DNA of 64,000 bases from Pseudodesulfovibrio sp. JC047 (GCF_010468615.1 NZ_WUEH01000001.1:124001-188000); one strand, 5' to 3'. Shown: positions 18,431-35,011, numbered from the stretch's first letter. Notes: generated by a model not told the origin, from the sequence alone. Program-made: numbers and translations.

Positions 18431-19261
18431 CTACTTCTGGCCGCGGCGTTTGACGATGAGCTTCGAGGAAGCCTTCTTCGTATTCCGGGTCTTGTAACCC
18501 TTGGCCGGGGTACCCCACGGGGAAACCGGATGACGACCACCGGAACTACGACCTTCACCACCACCCAACGGGTGATCGATCGGGTTCATTGCCACACCAC
18601 GAACTTTCGGGCGACGACCGAGCCAACGGTTACGGCCAGCTTTACCGATCTTGATTTTCTCATGTTGAATATTTCCAACCTGACCGACTGTGGCACAACA
18701 TGTGGCCAGGATCTTGCGAACCTCACCAGAAGGCATCCGCAGAAGAGCATATTTGCCTTCTTTGGCGACCAGCTGTGCATAGGTACCGGCTGCACGGCAG
18801 AACTGTCCACCCTTTCCAGGATGCAGTTCGATGTTGTGCACGATGGTACCTGTCGGAATCCGGGTCAGGTCCATGGCGTTACCGGGCTTGATGTCAGCAC
18901 CTTCACCAGCAACGATGGAATCACCCTGATTCAGGCCGACAGGGGCCAGGATATACCGTTTCTCGCCATCGACGTAATGCAAAAGAGCAATACGAGCGCT
19001 GCGATTCGGATCATATTCAATCTCGGCAACCGTGGCAGGAACGCCAACCTTGTTGCGTTTGAAATCAATGAGACGGTACAGAGTCTTGTGTCCTCCACCG
19101 CGACGGCGCATGGTGACACGACCATTATTATTACGGCCAGACTTTTTCGTCAGGCCCTTTGTCAACGACCTCTCGGGAGTGGTCCTGGTGATCTCGGCGA
19201 AATCGGAGATCGTCTGGAACCGACGACCCGGAGAAGTAGGCTTCAACTTACGGGTTGCCAT
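18431..19261 (-). CDS. rplB: 50S ribosomal protein L2
   Basis: A 276-residue L2, needed for peptidyl transferase function and subunit joining. Signatures are [39 protein letters not shown] and the end motif GRKPKVRG-like [20 protein letters not shown]. It is two bases from rplW. Confidence 0.97.
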   Translation of the reverse strand: MATRKLKPTSPGRRFQTISDFAEITRTTPERSLTKGLTKKSGRNNNGRVTMRRRGGGHKTLYRLIDFKRNKVGVPATVAEIEYDPNRSARIALLHYVDGEKRYILAPVGLNQGDSIVAGEGADIKPGNAMDLTRIPTGTIVHNIELHPGKGGQFCRAAGTYAQLVAKEGKYALLRMPSGEVRKILATCCATVGQVGNIQHEKIKIGKAGRNRWLGRRPKVRGVAMNPIDHPLGGGEGRSSGGRHPVSPWGTPAKGYKTRNTKKASSKLIVKRRGQK

Positions 19262-19263
19262 GG

Positions 19264-19557
19264 TTACACTCCTTCGAATATTTCGATTTTGTCACCGACA
19301 GCAAGCTTGACGTATGCCTTCTTGTAGCCGGAAATCCGACCACCAGTGGAACGACCAAACTTCTTGCGGGGCATTGCTTTCTTCCGGACAATATTCACTG
19401 ACTCGACTTTGACGTCGAAGGCTGTCTCAACGGCCTTCTTCACCTCGATCTTGTTGGAATCGGGGTGGACGTAGAAAGAGACGTGATTGGATTGCTCTTT
19501 TGCATCGTTGGCCTTTTCAGAAACAACGGGCTTGAGCAGAACTTGTGAATAATCCAT
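19264..19557 (-). CDS. rplW: 50S ribosomal protein L23
   Basis: A 97-residue L23 ([52 protein letters not shown]), the docking site for trigger factor and SRP at the tunnel exit. Its ATG overlaps the rplD stop by one base. Confidence 0.96.
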   Translation of the reverse strand: MDYSQVLLKPVVSEKANDAKEQSNHVSFYVHPDSNKIEVKKAVETAFDVKVESVNIVRKKAMPRKKFGRSTGGRISGYKKAYVKLAVGDKIEIFEGV

Positions 19558-20177
19558 TACTTCAACCTCTCTTGAACGTCTTGCGCGGCGGCCTCGAGCA
19601 TAACCAGCTCGGGGTACAGCAGCACGTCGTAAACATTCAGCTTGTCGGCTTCAATAACCTTGATATGGGGCATATTCCTGACGGACAGCTCCAAATTCTT
19701 ATCAACGTCTTTGGCGACGATAAGCGTCTTGGTCATGCCGAGCTTCTCAGCAACAGCTGCAAAGGCCTTGGTTTTGATCTCTGCGAGATCGATGGTGTTG
19801 ACCACGGTAATCTTCTCTTCAGAAGCACGGGAGGACAATGCCATCTTCAGGGCCAATTTGCGAACCTTTTTATTGACTTTGAAGGAGTAATCGCGGGGCT
19901 GCGGGCCAAAGGTGGTTGCACCACCGCGCCACAGAGGCGAACGGACGGAGCCGGCACGAGCACGGCCTGTGCCCTTCTGCCGCCAAGGCTTGCGACCGCC
20001 ACCGGTCTTCAAAGCACGATTCTTAGTAGCGTGGGTTCCCTGACGCTGTGAAGCGCGCTGGGCGCGGACAACGTGGTTGAGGATTTCAGGCATGATTTCT
20101 ACCTCGAAAACCTCAGGGGCCAACTCGAAGTCACCCACTTTCGTATTATTCTGATCTACAACTTGTATTTTAGCCAT
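19557..20177 (-). CDS. rplD: 50S ribosomal protein L4
   Basis: A 206-residue L4 that reaches into the exit tunnel (TKNRALKTGGGRKPWRQKG, GRARAGSVRSPLWRGGATTF, GPQPRDYSFKVNKKVRKLAL). In E. coli it autoregulates the S10 operon; the rpsJ leader here was not shown to carry that structure. It overlaps rplW by one base. Confidence 0.97.
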   Translation of the reverse strand: MAKIQVVDQNNTKVGDFELAPEVFEVEIMPEILNHVVRAQRASQRQGTHATKNRALKTGGGRKPWRQKGTGRARAGSVRSPLWRGGATTFGPQPRDYSFKVNKKVRKLALKMALSSRASEEKITVVNTIDLAEIKTKAFAAVAEKLGMTKTLIVAKDVDKNLELSVRNMPHIKVIEADKLNVYDVLLYPELVMLEAAAQDVQERLK

Positions 20178-20189
20178 GACGTATACCTC

Positions 20190-20822
20190 TTAGCCGTTCT
20201 TGCGGATCATCACGAGGCCGTTGTTGGGACCGGGCACCTGGCCCTTGACCAACAGGACATTGTCCTCGGGCCTGACATCGACGATTTCCACGTTGCTCAA
20301 GGTTACACGTGCATTACCCATCTGTCCGGGCATTTTCTTGCCCTTCCAGACGCGGCCCGGGAAAGTGGCATTACCGACAGAACCGGGAACGCGGTGAACT
20401 TTCTCAGCACCATGGGAGGCACGGGAGCCAGCGAAGTTGTGACGCTTCATGACACCCTGGAAACCCTTACCCTTGGAGGTACCTGTAATCTTGACCTTTT
20501 CACCGGCGGCAAAGATGTCGACGGTAATTTCCTGGCCCAGTTCGTATTCTGCAACCGCTTCAAGGGGAAATTCCTTGAGTGTACGGTAGAGATCCTTACC
20601 GGCCTTTGCCATATGGCCTTTCATGGGCTTGTTCACTTTGCGTTCGGCAATGGAATCATAACCGAGCTGCAAAGCGTTGTAGCCTTCATTATCCGTGGTC
20701 TTGATCTGCATGACCGGGCAAGGACCAGCCTTGATTACGGTCACAGGACAAATCGTACCATCGTCCTTGAATATGCGTGTCATGCCCAGCTTTTTGCCAA
20801 GCAATCCGAGAGTCTTAGCCAT
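20190..20822 (-). CDS. rplC: 50S ribosomal protein L3
   Basis: A 210-residue L3 near the peptidyl transferase centre ([58 protein letters not shown]). ATG at 20822 follows GGAG and gives the family length; the frame runs on to 21089 but that part is the shadow of rpsJ. Confidence 0.97.
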   Translation of the reverse strand: MAKTLGLLGKKLGMTRIFKDDGTICPVTVIKAGPCPVMQIKTTDNEGYNALQLGYDSIAERKVNKPMKGHMAKAGKDLYRTLKEFPLEAVAEYELGQEITVDIFAAGEKVKITGTSKGKGFQGVMKRHNFAGSRASHGAEKVHRVPGSVGNATFPGRVWKGKKMPGQMGNARVTLSNVEIVDVRPEDNVLLVKGQVPGPNNGLVMIRKNG

Positions 20823-20832
20823 AACTATACTC

Positions 20833-21153
20833 CTAGAGCTTGATCTCGACGTCAACGCCTGCGGGCAAGGAAAGCTTGCCAAGAGCGTCAACAGTCTGCT
20901 GAGTGGGTTCAAGAATATCCAGAAGACGCTTGTGAATACGCATTTCAAACTGCTCACGAGACTTTTTGTCAACGTGAACAGACTTCTGAACAGTGGTACG
21001 ATGTATGTCGGTGGGCAGCGGCACAGGGCCGGCAATTGCCGCACCCGTATTCCGAGCGGTGTCAACGATTTCGGTGACAGCCTTATCAAGAATACGGTAA
21101 TCGTATGATCTCAATTTAATTCTGATGCGATCGCTCGCCATCGAAGCAGCCAT
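20833..21153 (-). CDS. rpsJ: 30S ribosomal protein S10 (NusE)
   Basis: A 106-residue S10 ([58 protein letters not shown] segment). It is a small-subunit head protein that also binds NusB and NusG in antitermination. AGGAG precedes the ATG at 21153; a second ATG at 21141 is possible. It heads the S10 gene set, 131 bases after fusA, and may have its own promoter in that gap. Confidence 0.96.
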   Translation of the reverse strand: MAASMASDRIRIKLRSYDYRILDKAVTEIVDTARNTGAAIAGPVPLPTDIHRTTVQKSVHVDKKSREQFEMRIHKRLLDILEPTQQTVDALGKLSLPAGVDVEIKL

Positions 21154-21284
21154 AGTGCTTTCTCCTCAAAGGATTTATCTTTGCCCGTGCCATAATTACT
21201 CACAGCACGATTTATTGCAGCGGTCGGGTTAAATACACCCGCCCCGCTACACTGTCAAGCAAAGGGAAAATCCTCGGCTCTACG

Positions 21285-23357
21285 TTAATCTTTTCCGTTC
21301 ATCAATTCTTCGGCCAAGCTGTTCGGCAACTTCTCGTAATGATCGAACTGCATGGTGAATGTCGCGCGGCCCTGGGTCTTCGAACGAAGATCCGTAGCGT
21401 ATCCGAACATTTCGGAAAGCGGGACAAACGACCGAACGACCTGAACACCTGTGCGGGCTTCCATTTCACCCACGCGTCCACGACGACCGTTCAAGTCACC
21501 CATGACATCACCAAGATAGTCTTCAGGGGTCACAACTTCCACCGACATGATCGGCTCGAGAAGGACCGGCTTGGCACCTTTGCAGGCTTGTTTGATAGCC
21601 TGAGAACCGGCAATGTAGAAGGCCTGTTCGCTTGAATCGACTTCATGATAGGAGCCGTACACAAGCTTGACCTTCACATCGACAACCGGGAAACCGGCGA
21701 CGATACCGTTCTTCATGGCATCTTTAATGCCCTTATCAACAGCGGGAATGTATTCCTTGGGAATCACGCCGCCCTTGATTTCGTCCACGAATTCGTACCC
21801 TTTCTCAGGATTGGGTTCAACTTCGAGAACAACGTGGCCATACTGACCACGACCACCAGACTGTTTGGCATGTTTGACATCAACCTTTTTCGGTGCGGAG
21901 ATGGTCTCTCTGTACGCAACGCGGGGCGCGCCCACATTGGCGTTCACGTTGAACTCCCTGAGGAGACGATCAACAATGATTTCGAGATGCAACTCGCCCA
22001 TTCCGGCGATCAGAGTCTGTCCGGTTTCCTCATCACCCTTGACGCGGAAAGACGGATCTTCCTTGGCAAGTTTGACGAGAGCCGCGGACAATGTGTCACG
22101 GTCTGCCTTAGTCTTGGGTTCAATAGCCACTTCGATAACCGAATCAGGGATGTCCAAGGACTCAAGCACGACTGCGTGTTTGAGATCGGACATGGTATCG
22201 CCAGTGGCTACGTATTTGAGGCCGACGGCGGCGACAATGTCACCGGCGAATGCCTCTTTTATTTCTTCACGCTTGTTGGCGTGCATTTTCAAGAGACGAC
22301 CAATGCGTTCTTTCTTGCCGGTTGCAGCGTTCATGACAGTGTCACCGCTGACGATCTTACCGGAGTAGATACGCAAAAAGGTCAGATGGCCAACAAAGGG
22401 GTCGGTCATCAGTTTGAAGGCAAGTGCTGCGAGCGGCTTATCGTCGTCGCAGGGGCACTCGATCTCTTCTTCGGTGTCGGGGTCGATGCCTTTCATGGTC
22501 TCGATATCGAGCGGAGAAGGCATGTAATCGACAACGGCGTCGAGCAACGGCTGTACACCCTTGTTACGGAATGCGGTGCCGCACAGCACGGGGCAGATGG
22601 TCAGGCTGTTCGTCGCCTTACGCACGCCCTCGCGCAGTTCGTCGGGAGTCAATTCCTCGTCAGCCATGTACCTTTCAAGAAGCACTTCGTCTTCTTCTGC
22701 AATGGCTTCGATCATCTCGGAACGCATCAGTTCATATTGATCCTGAAGGTCTGCCGGGACGTCAACGGTGGAGAAGCTGGCACCATGATCTTTATGATCA
22801 TAGATGTATGCCTTGCCTTCGATGAGATCGACAACACCTTGGAATTCGTCCTCTGCACCGATAGGCAACTGGACAGGCACGGCCTTAGCACCGAGACGAG
22901 TCCTCATCATGTCAACGCAACGGAAGAAATCCGCACCAGTGCGGTCCATCTTGTTGACAAATGCCATGCGGGGCACGTCGTACCGATCCGCCTGGCGCCA
23001 CACCGTTTCGGACTGAGGTTCAACTCCGGCCACGGAGTCGAAGACGGCTATGGCGCCGTCAAGGACGCGCAGTGCGCGCTCAACTTCCATGGTGAAGTCA
23101 ACGTGACCAGGTGTGTCAATAATGTTGACACGATGGTCCCGCCACATACAAGTGGTTGCAGCAGACGTGATAGTGATACCACGTTCCTGCTCCTGAACCA
23201 TCCAGTCCATGGTTGCTTCGCCATCGTGAACTTCACCGATCTTATGGGAAACACCGGTGTAAAACAAAATGCGCTCTGTAGTGGTCGTCTTGCCCGCATC
23301 GATGTGAGCCATGATACCAATATTGCGCTGTTTATCTCTGGGTACTTTTCTCGCCAC
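21285..23357 (-). CDS. fusA: Elongation factor G
   Basis: A 690-residue translocase GTPase. G1 is [16 protein letters not shown]2 RGITITSA, G3 DTPGHVDF, G4 FVNKMDR; domains II-V follow to the typical end [10 protein letters not shown]. It moves tRNA and mRNA through the ribosome. It follows rpsG by 15 bases in the str operon order rpsL-rpsG-fusA. No tuf follows it here; the only tuf in the window is next to the tRNAs. Confidence 0.97.
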   Translation of the reverse strand: MARKVPRDKQRNIGIMAHIDAGKTTTTERILFYTGVSHKIGEVHDGEATMDWMVQEQERGITITSAATTCMWRDHRVNIIDTPGHVDFTMEVERALRVLDGAIAVFDSVAGVEPQSETVWRQADRYDVPRMAFVNKMDRTGADFFRCVDMMRTRLGAKAVPVQLPIGAEDEFQGVVDLIEGKAYIYDHKDHGASFSTVDVPADLQDQYELMRSEMIEAIAEEDEVLLERYMADEELTPDELREGVRKATNSLTICPVLCGTAFRNKGVQPLLDAVVDYMPSPLDIETMKGIDPDTEEEIECPCDDDKPLAALAFKLMTDPFVGHLTFLRIYSGKIVSGDTVMNAATGKKERIGRLLKMHANKREEIKEAFAGDIVAAVGLKYVATGDTMSDLKHAVVLESLDIPDSVIEVAIEPKTKADRDTLSAALVKLAKEDPSFRVKGDEETGQTLIAGMGELHLEIIVDRLLREFNVNANVGAPRVAYRETISAPKKVDVKHAKQSGGRGQYGHVVLEVEPNPEKGYEFVDEIKGGVIPKEYIPAVDKGIKDAMKNGIVAGFPVVDVKVKLVYGSYHEVDSSEQAFYIAGSQAIKQACKGAKPVLLEPIMSVEVVTPEDYLGDVMGDLNGRRGRVGEMEARTGVQVVRSFVPLSEMFGYATDLRSKTQGRATFTMQFDHYEKLPNSLAEELMNGKD

Positions 23358-23372
23358 TGTAATACTCCGTGA

Positions 23373-23843
23373 CTACCAGCGGTAGTGGGCAAAAGCTTTA
23401 TTCGCTTCGGCCATCTTGTGGGTATCTTCGCGCTTTTTGACGGCGCCGCCACGGTTATTGAATGCGTCGAGGAGTTCTCCGGACAGACGGGCAACCATGC
23501 CCTTCTCTCCGCGACCGCGCGCATATCCGATCAGCCAACGAATGGCGAGAGCGGTTTGACGGTCAGGACGAACTTCCAAGGGTACCTGATAGGTAGCACC
23601 ACCGACACGACGGGATTTGACTTCCAGAGCTGGACGAATGTTGTCCAAGCACTTTTCGAAGGCCTTCAAAGGCTCTTCGTTCGTCTTGTTGGCCAGGGTT
23701 TCAATTGCCTGGTAGAAAATTCTTTCAGCAGTGCTTTTCTTACCGTCCAGCATCAGACGGTTGATGAAGCGAGTAATGAGTTTGCTGCCGTACACGGGGT
23801 CCGGCAGAATCTGTCTCTTTTGGACAGGACCTTTACGAGGCAT
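23373..23843 (-). CDS. rpsG: 30S ribosomal protein S7
   Basis: A 156-residue S7 ([36 protein letters not shown] core, [19 protein letters not shown]), the assembly initiator for the small-subunit head at the E site. It is 93 bases after rpsL and 15 before fusA. Confidence 0.97.
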   Translation of the reverse strand: MPRKGPVQKRQILPDPVYGSKLITRFINRLMLDGKKSTAERIFYQAIETLANKTNEEPLKAFEKCLDNIRPALEVKSRRVGGATYQVPLEVRPDRQTALAIRWLIGYARGRGEKGMVARLSGELLDAFNNRGGAVKKREDTHKMAEANKAFAHYRW

Positions 23844-23936
23844 TTTTTTCTCCTTGAGTTCATCCGGGGGGACATTATTTCAGGCAGCCTCCGCCCTACT
23901 TTGTCATCCCTCCCCGGGCATTAAAAAAGGCTTAAC

Positions 23937-24308
23937 CTATTTAGGACGCTTGGTGCCGTACTTGGAACGACCACGACGACGATCATCAACACCAGAGGTA
24001 TCGAGAGTACCGCGGACAATGTGGTAACGGACACCGGGCAAGTCTTTTACACGACCGCCGCGGATAAGTACCACGGAGTGTTCCTGAAGGTTATGGCCTT
24101 CACCACCGATATAAGCGGTGACTTCCATGCCGTTGGTCAGACGCACACGAGCAACCTTACGAAGCGCGGAGTTCGGCTTCTTAGGGGTTGTGGTGTACAC
24201 TCTGGTGCAAACACCGCGGCGCTGAGGGCATTCCATCAAGGCCGGGGTCTTCTTCCGTTTGGACTGCGCTTTGCGGCCACTACGGATGAGTTGGTTAATG
24301 GTGGGCAT
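23937..24308 (-). CDS. rpsL: 30S ribosomal protein S12
   Basis: A 123-residue S12 of the decoding centre ([56 protein letters not shown]). The lysines whose change gives streptomycin resistance in other bacteria (in KKPNS and RVKDLPG) are present, so the site is wild-type. It is the first gene after the rpoC terminator, so a promoter is expected within 24309-24446. Confidence 0.97.
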   Translation of the reverse strand: MPTINQLIRSGRKAQSKRKKTPALMECPQRRGVCTRVYTTTPKKPNSALRKVARVRLTNGMEVTAYIGGEGHNLQEHSVVLIRGGRVKDLPGVRYHIVRGTLDTSGVDDRRRGRSKYGTKRPK

Positions 24309-24446
24309 TCATCCTCCAATCATTAGTTAATAGATTACCCACGCGCAAATACTGCGCAAAGAGGACCGCAAGTAATCCAAAAACTCGGGGCTTGTCAAGT
24401 AAATCGCCCAGAACTTCCAGAATACTTTTGGGTTTTCGTATAAAAA

Positions 24447-24479
24447 AAAGTTGGAGGGGTCCAACCCCTCCAACTTTTT
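24447..24479 (-). terminator. Terminator between rpoC and rpsL
   Basis: GTTGGAGGGGT and ACCCCTCCAAC make a perfect 11-bp stem with a three-base loop. Eight A on one side and six T on the other make it strong on either strand. It lies about 45 bases after the rpoC stop and separates the rpoBC transcript from the rpsL-led transcript. Confidence 0.9.
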
Positions 24480-24524
24480 TCATCAATTTTCCACGGTTGA
24501 AACCGTGTTATTATCTTTGTACAT

Positions 24525-28682
<4,158 letters not shown>

Positions 28683-28713
28683 GGATATCCCCTATCGTAA
28701 AATGTTATTTCAT

Positions 28714-28741
28714 GCCCGGCCGATCATTCGACCGGCCGGGC
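28714..28741 (-). other. GC-rich hairpin between rpoB and rpoC
   Basis: GCCCGGCCG and CGGCCGGGC form a perfect 9-bp stem with a 10-base loop in the 84-base gap. No T tract follows on the minus strand, so it is unlikely to be a terminator. It may be a processing or mRNA-stability element that separates the two coding regions. Confidence 0.6.
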
Positions 28742-28766
28742 CTATTACCTTGGTAGCAATCCGACC

Positions 28767-31700
28767 TTAGTCAACCAGCGGTTTCATCTTTGGAGAAACA
28801 GCGGGACCAGCCGGACGCTTGCGGTCCTCATAATGCAGTGTCACATCAAGACCCAGCGACATGAGTTCCTTGACCAAAACGTTGAAGGATTCCGGCAAGC
28901 CGGCTTCCAGGAAATTGTCGCCCTTAACGATTTTCTCGTACATCTTCACACGGCCCTGCACATCGTCAGACTTGACGGTGAGGAACTCCTGCAACAGATA
29001 GGCGGCTCCATAGGCCTCAAGGGCCCAGACTTCCATCTCACCCAGACGCTGGCCACCGAACTGGGCTTTACCGCCCAACGGCTGCTGCGTGACGAGAGAA
29101 TACGGTCCCGTGGAACGGGCGTGAATTTTCTCATCAACCAGGTGATGCAATTTCAACATATACATAATGCCAACAGTGACCCGGTTGTAGAAGGGATCAC
29201 CAGTCCGGCCATCATATAGAATGAATTTACCGTCCGAAGCGAGTCCGGCTTTTTCCAGCCAACCCCAGATGCCTTCTTCGTTGGCACCATCAAACACGGG
29301 TGTTTTGGCAACAATACCATTTTTCAATTTTTTCACGGCTTCGACGAACTCTTCATCAGTCATACTGTCGATGAGTTCAGTCATATCGGCTGTATCAAGG
29401 ATGTCTTTGACGTCCTCACGCATGGAAGCAATCGAATTGCCGCTTTCTTCCATCATTTGCGTGACCTGCTGACCGAGCTTGCGACCGGCCATACCCAAGT
29501 GGGTTTCCATGATCTGCCCGATGTTCATACGAGAAGGTACACCCAGCGGATTCAAAACGATATCCATGGGAGTTCCATCTTCGAAGAACGGCATATCTTC
29601 CTCGGGGAGGATATTGGAAACAACACCCTTGTTACCGTGACGGCCAGCCATCTTATCACCCACGCTCAGCTTACGCTTCACGGCGACGTAGACCTTGACC
29701 ATCTTGATGACGCCCGGAGGCAGATCGTCACCTTCGGTGACTTTCTCGCGCTTGACATCATATATATGATTAATAAAAGCGACCTGCTGCTCGTAATCCG
29801 CAACAATCAATCTGATCTGATCGTTGATGTCTTTATCAAAGATGCTGAGCATCCTCTTGACCGGAACGGCATCAAGGGCTTCACGTTCAATAATTTCACC
29901 GACAGCACCGAGTTTCACTTTCTTGGCACCAACCAGTTCCCGACGAATCTGACCGCCTTCACATGCGGCCCAAATTCTGTCTCTCGTGGCATCAGTCAAC
30001 GAAGCGATATGCTTCATTTCCTTGACGTCAAAAGCGGAAAGGTGGGCGTCCTCGATCGCTCTCGTGCGGTCGTCCTTGTCGCTGGAACGGCGGTTGAACA
30101 CTTTCACATCGACAATAGTACCAGAGATTCCCGGTGGAACCTTGAGGGACGTGTTTTTCACATCCCGCGCCTTGTCACCAAAGATGGCACGAAGCAACTT
30201 TTCTTCGGGAGTCAGCTGCGTTTCACCCTTGGGAGTGATCTTACCGACCATGATATCGTCCGGTTTGATGCGAGCACCAATGCGAATGATACCGCATTCG
30301 TCCAGGTTCCGAAGCATTTCTTCAGAGACGTTGGATATATCGCGGGTCACTTCTTCGGGTCCAAGCTTGGTATCACGGGCAACGAGTTCAAATTCCTCAA
30401 TATGAATGGAAGTGAACACGTCTTCCTTGACCATACGCTCGGAAATGAGAATGGAGTCTTCATAGTTGAATCCGCACCAAGGCATGAACGCGACAAGCAG
30501 GTTCTTACCCAAAGCGAGTTCACCATGATCGATACCAGGACCATCAGCCAACACTGCGCCCTTCTTGACCCGTTGCCCCACCTGAACACGGGGGGTCTGG
30601 CCAAAGCAGGAACTTTGGTTGGATTTGTGCCATTTCTGCAATTCGTAATGCTTGGCACCACCGGTATTCGGTGAATAGCCTTTATCATAATTGATAATGA
30701 TACGTTCAGCATCAACAAAATGGATAACACCGTCTTCTTCGGCCAACACACAGGCACCAGAATCGCGAGCGACCGGGCCTTCCATGTTGGTTCCGACCAA
30801 CGGCTCTTCCGCCTGCAACAACGGCACGGCCTGACGCATCATGTTAGAACCCATGAGCGCACGGTTCGCATCATCGTGTTCCAGGAACGGAATCAAGGCT
30901 GCTGAAATGGACACGGTCTGGCTTGGACTGATGTCCATGCAGGTCACATCTTCAGCCGCAGTCAGCAAGACGTCACCGGCCAAACGCGCATTCACACGCG
31001 AATCAGTGAAGACGCCATTCTTGTCCACCGGAACGCTGGCCTGGGCCACGACTTCCTTGGCTTCCTTGGACGCATCCATGTAGGAGACGTCATCGGTCAT
31101 TTTCTTATCAATAACCCGACGATACGGGGTCTCAATAAAGCCGAAGTCGTTGACCTTGGCGTATGTCGTCAAGGAAACGATCAGACCAATATTTGGTCCT
31201 TCAGGCGTTTCAATCGGACAAATACGACCATAGTGCGAAGTGTGCACATCGCGCACTTCAAAACCGGCACGTTCACGAGTCAAACCACCGGGTCCAAGAG
31301 CGGACAAACGGCGTTTGTGCGTCACTTCGGAAAGCGGGTTGGTCTGATCCATGAACTGACTGAGCTGCGAAGTTCCGAAAAACTCTTTCAGCACAGCAGC
31401 AACAGGCTTCGGGTTAATCAAGTCATGCGGCATCAAAGTGGCCACTTCCTGCAAGGACATACGCTCTTTAATGGCGCGTTCCATGCGGACAAGGCCGATG
31501 CGGTACTGGTTTTCCACCAGTTCGCCCACAGGGCGCACACGACGGTTACCCAAGTGATCAATATCATCAGCCGGACCATGGGTGTCTCTCAGTCGCATCA
31601 ATTCCTTGACCGCCAGAAGAATATCTTCGTTGGTCAGGGTACGAGTCGACAGATCGACTTCCTGGTTCAGGCGAGAATTCAATTTGTAGCGACCCACGCT

Positions 31701-32888
31701 CGACAGATCGTAATAATCGGAAGATCGGAACAAATTCTCAAAGAAGTTTGAGGCAATTTCCGGCGTGGGAGGCGAACTCGGACGAAGGCGGCGATAAATT
31801 TCTATCTGCGCGGTCTCAAGATCGGTGGTCTTGTCCAAAAGCAGCGTGTCGCGCAAAGCAGAGGAAACGTCCATACCGCGAGTATGCAGTACGTTCAATT
31901 CCTTGATCTTGGCGTCACGAAGTTTTTCGAGCAATTCCACGGTCACTTCTTCAGCGGCCTCGGCCAATACTTCACCATTTTTGTCAACGATATCTCGTGC
32001 GAGGAACAAGCCAAGCAGAGACATCGGATCGACATCAATAGTTTTTACCTCATTCTTAACAAGCTTTTTCCAAGCACCTTTGGTGATGCTGCTGCCTTTC
32101 TTGACAACAACCTTGTCACCAATCTTGATGGCGGAATACGCTTCTTCCTTACGATATTGGTCTTCAACAACCTTGCGCTGAACTTTGGTCTTGAGCAAAG
32201 AATAGGATTCAACATCGTAGAAATAATCGAGGATATCGGTACGGGAAAGTCCCATTGCCTTGAGCAGGATCGTGACGGGCATTTTCCTGCGGCGGTCAAT
32301 ACGGACATAAAGGATATCCTTGTGATCGAAATCGAAGTCCAACCAGGATCCACGCATCGGAATGATGCGGCTGGAATACAGAACTTTACGACTCGAATGC
32401 GACTTACCGGAATCATGTTCGAAAATGATACCGGGTGAACGCTGAAGCTGGTTGACAATGACACGCTCAGTGCCATTGATGACATACGTTCCCTTCACGG
32501 TCATCAGCGGAAGCGTTCCGAAGTAAATGTCTTGTTCCTTGATATCGCGAATCGTACGGTTGTCAGTCTCTTCGTCAACGTCAAAAACTACGAGACGGAC
32601 GGTGATACGGATGGGTGTTTCGTAAGTTACGCCTTTAGCGATACACTCATCGACGTCGTATTTTGGTTCGCCGATTTCATAAGAGACGAAATCAAGGCTA
32701 GCGGTCTTGTTGAAATCTTCAATGGGAAACACAGAACGGAACACGCCTTCAAGACCGAAATCTCCACGGCTGGACGGCGGCGTATCCTCTTGGAGAAAAC
32801 GTTTGTACGAGTCCACCTGAAGTTCCAACAGATGCGGAATGGGAAGCGTGGTAACGATTTTGCCGAATTTTTTTCTCAGTTGACCCAT
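28767..32888 (-). CDS. rpoB: RNA polymerase beta subunit
   Basis: A 1373-residue subunit. ATG at 32888 follows GAGGGT at good distance; the frame extends five codons to 32903 but that lacks its own ribosome site. The rifampicin-pocket segment ([20 protein letters not shown], then [10 protein letters not shown]) is the sensitive wild-type form. The C-terminal [12 protein letters not shown] and SLGLDVTLH segments are typical. It is 297 bases from rplL; the gap holds the hairpin at 33118-33163. Confidence 0.97.
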   Translation of the reverse strand: MGQLRKKFGKIVTTLPIPHLLELQVDSYKRFLQEDTPPSSRGDFGLEGVFRSVFPIEDFNKTASLDFVSYEIGEPKYDVDECIAKGVTYETPIRITVRLVVFDVDEETDNRTIRDIKEQDIYFGTLPLMTVKGTYVINGTERVIVNQLQRSPGIIFEHDSGKSHSSRKVLYSSRIIPMRGSWLDFDFDHKDILYVRIDRRRKMPVTILLKAMGLSRTDILDYFYDVESYSLLKTKVQRKVVEDQYRKEEAYSAIKIGDKVVVKKGSSITKGAWKKLVKNEVKTIDVDPMSLLGLFLARDIVDKNGEVLAEAAEEVTVELLEKLRDAKIKELNVLHTRGMDVSSALRDTLLLDKTTDLETAQIEIYRRLRPSSPPTPEIASNFFENLFRSSDYYDLSSVGRYKLNSRLNQEVDLSTRTLTNEDILLAVKELMRLRDTHGPADDIDHLGNRRVRPVGELVENQYRIGLVRMERAIKERMSLQEVATLMPHDLINPKPVAAVLKEFFGTSQLSQFMDQTNPLSEVTHKRRLSALGPGGLTRERAGFEVRDVHTSHYGRICPIETPEGPNIGLIVSLTTYAKVNDFGFIETPYRRVIDKKMTDDVSYMDASKEAKEVVAQASVPVDKNGVFTDSRVNARLAGDVLLTAAEDVTCMDISPSQTVSISAALIPFLEHDDANRALMGSNMMRQAVPLLQAEEPLVGTNMEGPVARDSGACVLAEEDGVIHFVDAERIIINYDKGYSPNTGGAKHYELQKWHKSNQSSCFGQTPRVQVGQRVKKGAVLADGPGIDHGELALGKNLLVAFMPWCGFNYEDSILISERMVKEDVFTSIHIEEFELVARDTKLGPEEVTRDISNVSEEMLRNLDECGIIRIGARIKPDDIMVGKITPKGETQLTPEEKLLRAIFGDKARDVKNTSLKVPPGISGTIVDVKVFNRRSSDKDDRTRAIEDAHLSAFDVKEMKHIASLTDATRDRIWAACEGGQIRRELVGAKKVKLGAVGEIIEREALDAVPVKRMLSIFDKDINDQIRLIVADYEQQVAFINHIYDVKREKVTEGDDLPPGVIKMVKVYVAVKRKLSVGDKMAGRHGNKGVVSNILPEEDMPFFEDGTPMDIVLNPLGVPSRMNIGQIMETHLGMAGRKLGQQVTQMMEESGNSIASMREDVKDILDTADMTELIDSMTDEEFVEAVKKLKNGIVAKTPVFDGANEEGIWGWLEKAGLASDGKFILYDGRTGDPFYNRVTVGIMYMLKLHHLVDEKIHARSTGPYSLVTQQPLGGKAQFGGQRLGEMEVWALEAYGAAYLLQEFLTVKSDDVQGRVKMYEKIVKGDNFLEAGLPESFNVLVKELMSLGLDVTLHYEDRKRPAGPAVSPKMKPLVD

Positions 32889-33185
32889 TGTACCCTCATG
32901 CATGAGCGGTTGATGGTTAGGGCGCGGAGCCTATGGGAGACCCTTACCCTCTGTCTGGCGCACCAGGCATCGAAATGATGCAATTGATGCGAAAAAACGG
33001 GTAGATGTGCTGTTGCCGGAACCAAAACCCCGGCACGCCTGCAAGAAGCAGACGTAAAATGGTACAGCTGTAAACCCAAAAATAAAAAGGCGATTAAACT
33101 AGTATATATACATACAGAGCAAAGAGCGCAACACCCTTCATGCAAGGGCGAGCGCTCTCTGCTGTATTAGCTTAAAGAGTCGAAA
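32889..33185 (-). other. rplL-rpoB intergenic region with a long hairpin
   Basis: The 297-base gap holds no gene. AGCAAAGAGCGC (33118-33129) pairs with GCGCTCTCTGCT (33152-33163), and an inner stem is formed by ACCCTT and AAGGGC. It is followed on the minus strand by AT-rich sequence without a long T run. In E. coli the same gap holds an attenuator and an RNase III site that set rpoBC levels relative to L7/L12; a similar role is inferred here. Confidence 0.55.
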
Positions 33186-33566
33186 TTACTTAACTTCAAC
33201 GTCTGCGCCAGCTTCTTCAAGCTGCTTTGCGGCTTCGTCTGCCTCTTCTTTGGAAACGCCTTCTTTCAAAGCCTTGGGAGCTCCGTCAACCAGACCCTTG
33301 GCTTCTTTCAAGCCCAGGCCGGTGATAGCGCGGACTGCCTTGATGACAGCAATCTTGTTGCCGCCAGCGCCCTTCAGGATAACATCGAACTCGGTCTGCT
33401 CTTCAGCTTCAGCAGCACCGGCAACAGGAGCAGCCATAACGGCAGCAGCGGGAGCGGCAGCTTCGACGCCGAAGACGTCTTCCAGTTCTTTGATGAATTC
33501 GGACAGTTCCAGGACAGTCATGCTGCCGATGAATTCGACAACTTGTTCTTTGGTGATATCAGCCAT
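33186..33566 (-). CDS. rplL: 50S ribosomal protein L7/L12
   Basis: A 126-residue stalk protein. The N-terminal dimerisation region ([20 protein letters not shown]) is followed by an Ala-rich hinge (about residues 38-52) and the C-terminal factor-binding domain ([39 protein letters not shown]). It follows rplJ by 39 bases, as usual. Confidence 0.97.
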   Translation of the reverse strand: MADITKEQVVEFIGSMTVLELSEFIKELEDVFGVEAAAPAAAVMAAPVAGAAEAEEQTEFDVILKGAGGNKIAVIKAVRAITGLGLKEAKGLVDGAPKALKEGVSKEEADEAAKQLEEAGADVEVK

Positions 33567-33605
33567 GATAAATTCTCCTTAAAATTGATTCGCTTTGAAC
33601 CGTGT

Positions 33606-34127
33606 TTACGCAGCTTCTTTTTGATCCTTGATGGCGGTCAAGGCATACAGGAACTTGCGTTCGATGTTTGCGAACAGACACACAAAATTGCGTGGGACTG
33701 CTTGCATCGTGCCAAGTACAGAACTCAACAGCTCAGGCTTGCTGGGCATCTTGGAGAGTTCGGTGACGCTGTCGCTGTCAAGAAACTGGCCTTCGAGAGT
33801 ACCGAAACGCATGGAAAACTTTTTGTTTTCCTTGCCGAAATCAGCCAACGCTTTAGCAAGGGCGACTGGATCGTCATATCCCAACGCTACTGCGCAGTTC
33901 TCTTTCAAGTGTTCACTCAATTCACCGTGTTCGGTATCCTTGAGAGCCAACCGGGCCAGGGTATTCTTGACGACTTGGTAGTCTACACCAACTTCAAAGC
34001 ACTTAGCGCGCAAAATGGTCATTTCTTCAACAGAAAGACCTTTGAAATCAGTGACGACGGCGATGCTGGCGCGCGAAGCTTTTTCGTGCAACTGCTCGAT
34101 GATCTGGGCCTTTTCTTGCCTGTTCAT
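33606..34127 (-). CDS. rplJ: 50S ribosomal protein L10
   Basis: A 173-residue L10, the stalk base ([51 protein letters not shown]). Its C-terminal helix holds the L7/L12 dimers. It lies 161 bases after rplA; that leader contains a perfect hairpin (34247-34270). Confidence 0.96.
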   Translation of the reverse strand: MNRQEKAQIIEQLHEKASRASIAVVTDFKGLSVEEMTILRAKCFEVGVDYQVVKNTLARLALKDTEHGELSEHLKENCAVALGYDDPVALAKALADFGKENKKFSMRFGTLEGQFLDSDSVTELSKMPSKPELLSSVLGTMQAVPRNFVCLFANIERKFLYALTAIKDQKEAA

Positions 34128-34246
34128 CTACCACTCCTCGTCGTTCGGCCCGGAAAGCAGGTCAAAGCGTTGTCTAAGCAGGATATTAAGCGGGTTACAA
34201 CCCTCACCTGCCGTCTCTGACTCAACCTTCCGTGCAATTATCTACA

Positions 34247-34270
34247 GGACTCCCGCCTAAACGGGAGTCC
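34247..34270 (-). promoter_or_regulatory. Hairpin in the rplJ leader
   Basis: GGACTCCCG and CGGGAGTCC form a perfect 9-bp stem with a 6-base loop, 120 bases before rplJ. No T tract follows on the minus strand. L10-L12 is known to bind its own leader in other bacteria; this stem may be part of such a site. Confidence 0.4.
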
Positions 34271-34288
34271 GGCATTCTATTTTTGTCC

Positions 34289-34996
34289 CTAGACGTCCAG
34301 AAATTTCCGGACAGTCAGGGGGTCTATCTTAACACTCGGTCCCATGGTGGAGGACATGGCGATCGCCTTCATGTACGCTCCCTTTGAAGAGGAAGGTTTC
34401 ATGCGAACGATGAGATCCAACAGAACCCGAAGGTTCTCGAGAAGTTTCTCGGTACCAAAAGAGACCTTGCCGATGGGAGCGTGCAGAACGCCGGCCTTAT
34501 CGACTTTAAACTCGACCTTACCGGCCTTGAGTTCGGTGACAGCCTTGGTGACATCCATGGTGACGGTGCCGGTCTTGGCGTTAGGCATCAATCCACGGGG
34601 ACCGAGCACACGACCAATTTTACCAACAACGGCCATCATATCAGGGGTGGCAACAGCTTTGTCGAAACCAAGCCAACCGCCCTTGATCTTTTCGACCAAC
34701 TCGTCGGAACCGTAGAAATCGGCACCGGCTTCCTTGGCCTCGTTTTCTTTGTCACCCTTACAGAAGACGGCGACGCGAACGTCTTTGCCGAGTCCGTTGG
34801 GCAGGCTGACTGCACCACGAATCATCTGATCGGAGTATTTGGGATCCACGCCGAGGTTGATAGCGACATCAACAGTCTCATCGAATTTTGCAAATGCATT
34901 TTCGACGGTGACTTTGACGCCTTCCTCGACACCGACTCGCGCAGCGGTGTCACGTTCACCGATGGCGTTACGGTATTTTTTTCCATGCTTAGGCAT
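34289..34996 (-). CDS. rplA: 50S ribosomal protein L1
   Basis: A 235-residue L1 of the E-site stalk ([59 protein letters not shown]). It follows rplK by 15 bases. Confidence 0.97.
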   Translation of the reverse strand: MPKHGKKYRNAIGERDTAARVGVEEGVKVTVENAFAKFDETVDVAINLGVDPKYSDQMIRGAVSLPNGLGKDVRVAVFCKGDKENEAKEAGADFYGSDELVEKIKGGWLGFDKAVATPDMMAVVGKIGRVLGPRGLMPNAKTGTVTMDVTKAVTELKAGKVEFKVDKAGVLHAPIGKVSFGTEKLLENLRVLLDLIVRMKPSSSKGAYMKAIAMSSTMGPSVKIDPLTVRKFLDV

Positions 34997-35011
34997 TGTG
35001 TATTTCCTCTA

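Noticed and set aside
20823-21089. 89-residue N-terminal extension of L3
   Set aside because: It is the shadow of rpsJ in another frame; L3 starts at 20822 with its own ribosome site.
21645-23372. 575-codon open frame on the plus strand
   Set aside because: It is the antisense shadow of fusA, caused by codon bias in a highly expressed GC-rich gene; it has no family features.
28714-28741. rpoB-rpoC hairpin as a terminator
   Set aside because: No T tract follows on the transcribed strand, and rpoB and rpoC must be co-expressed.
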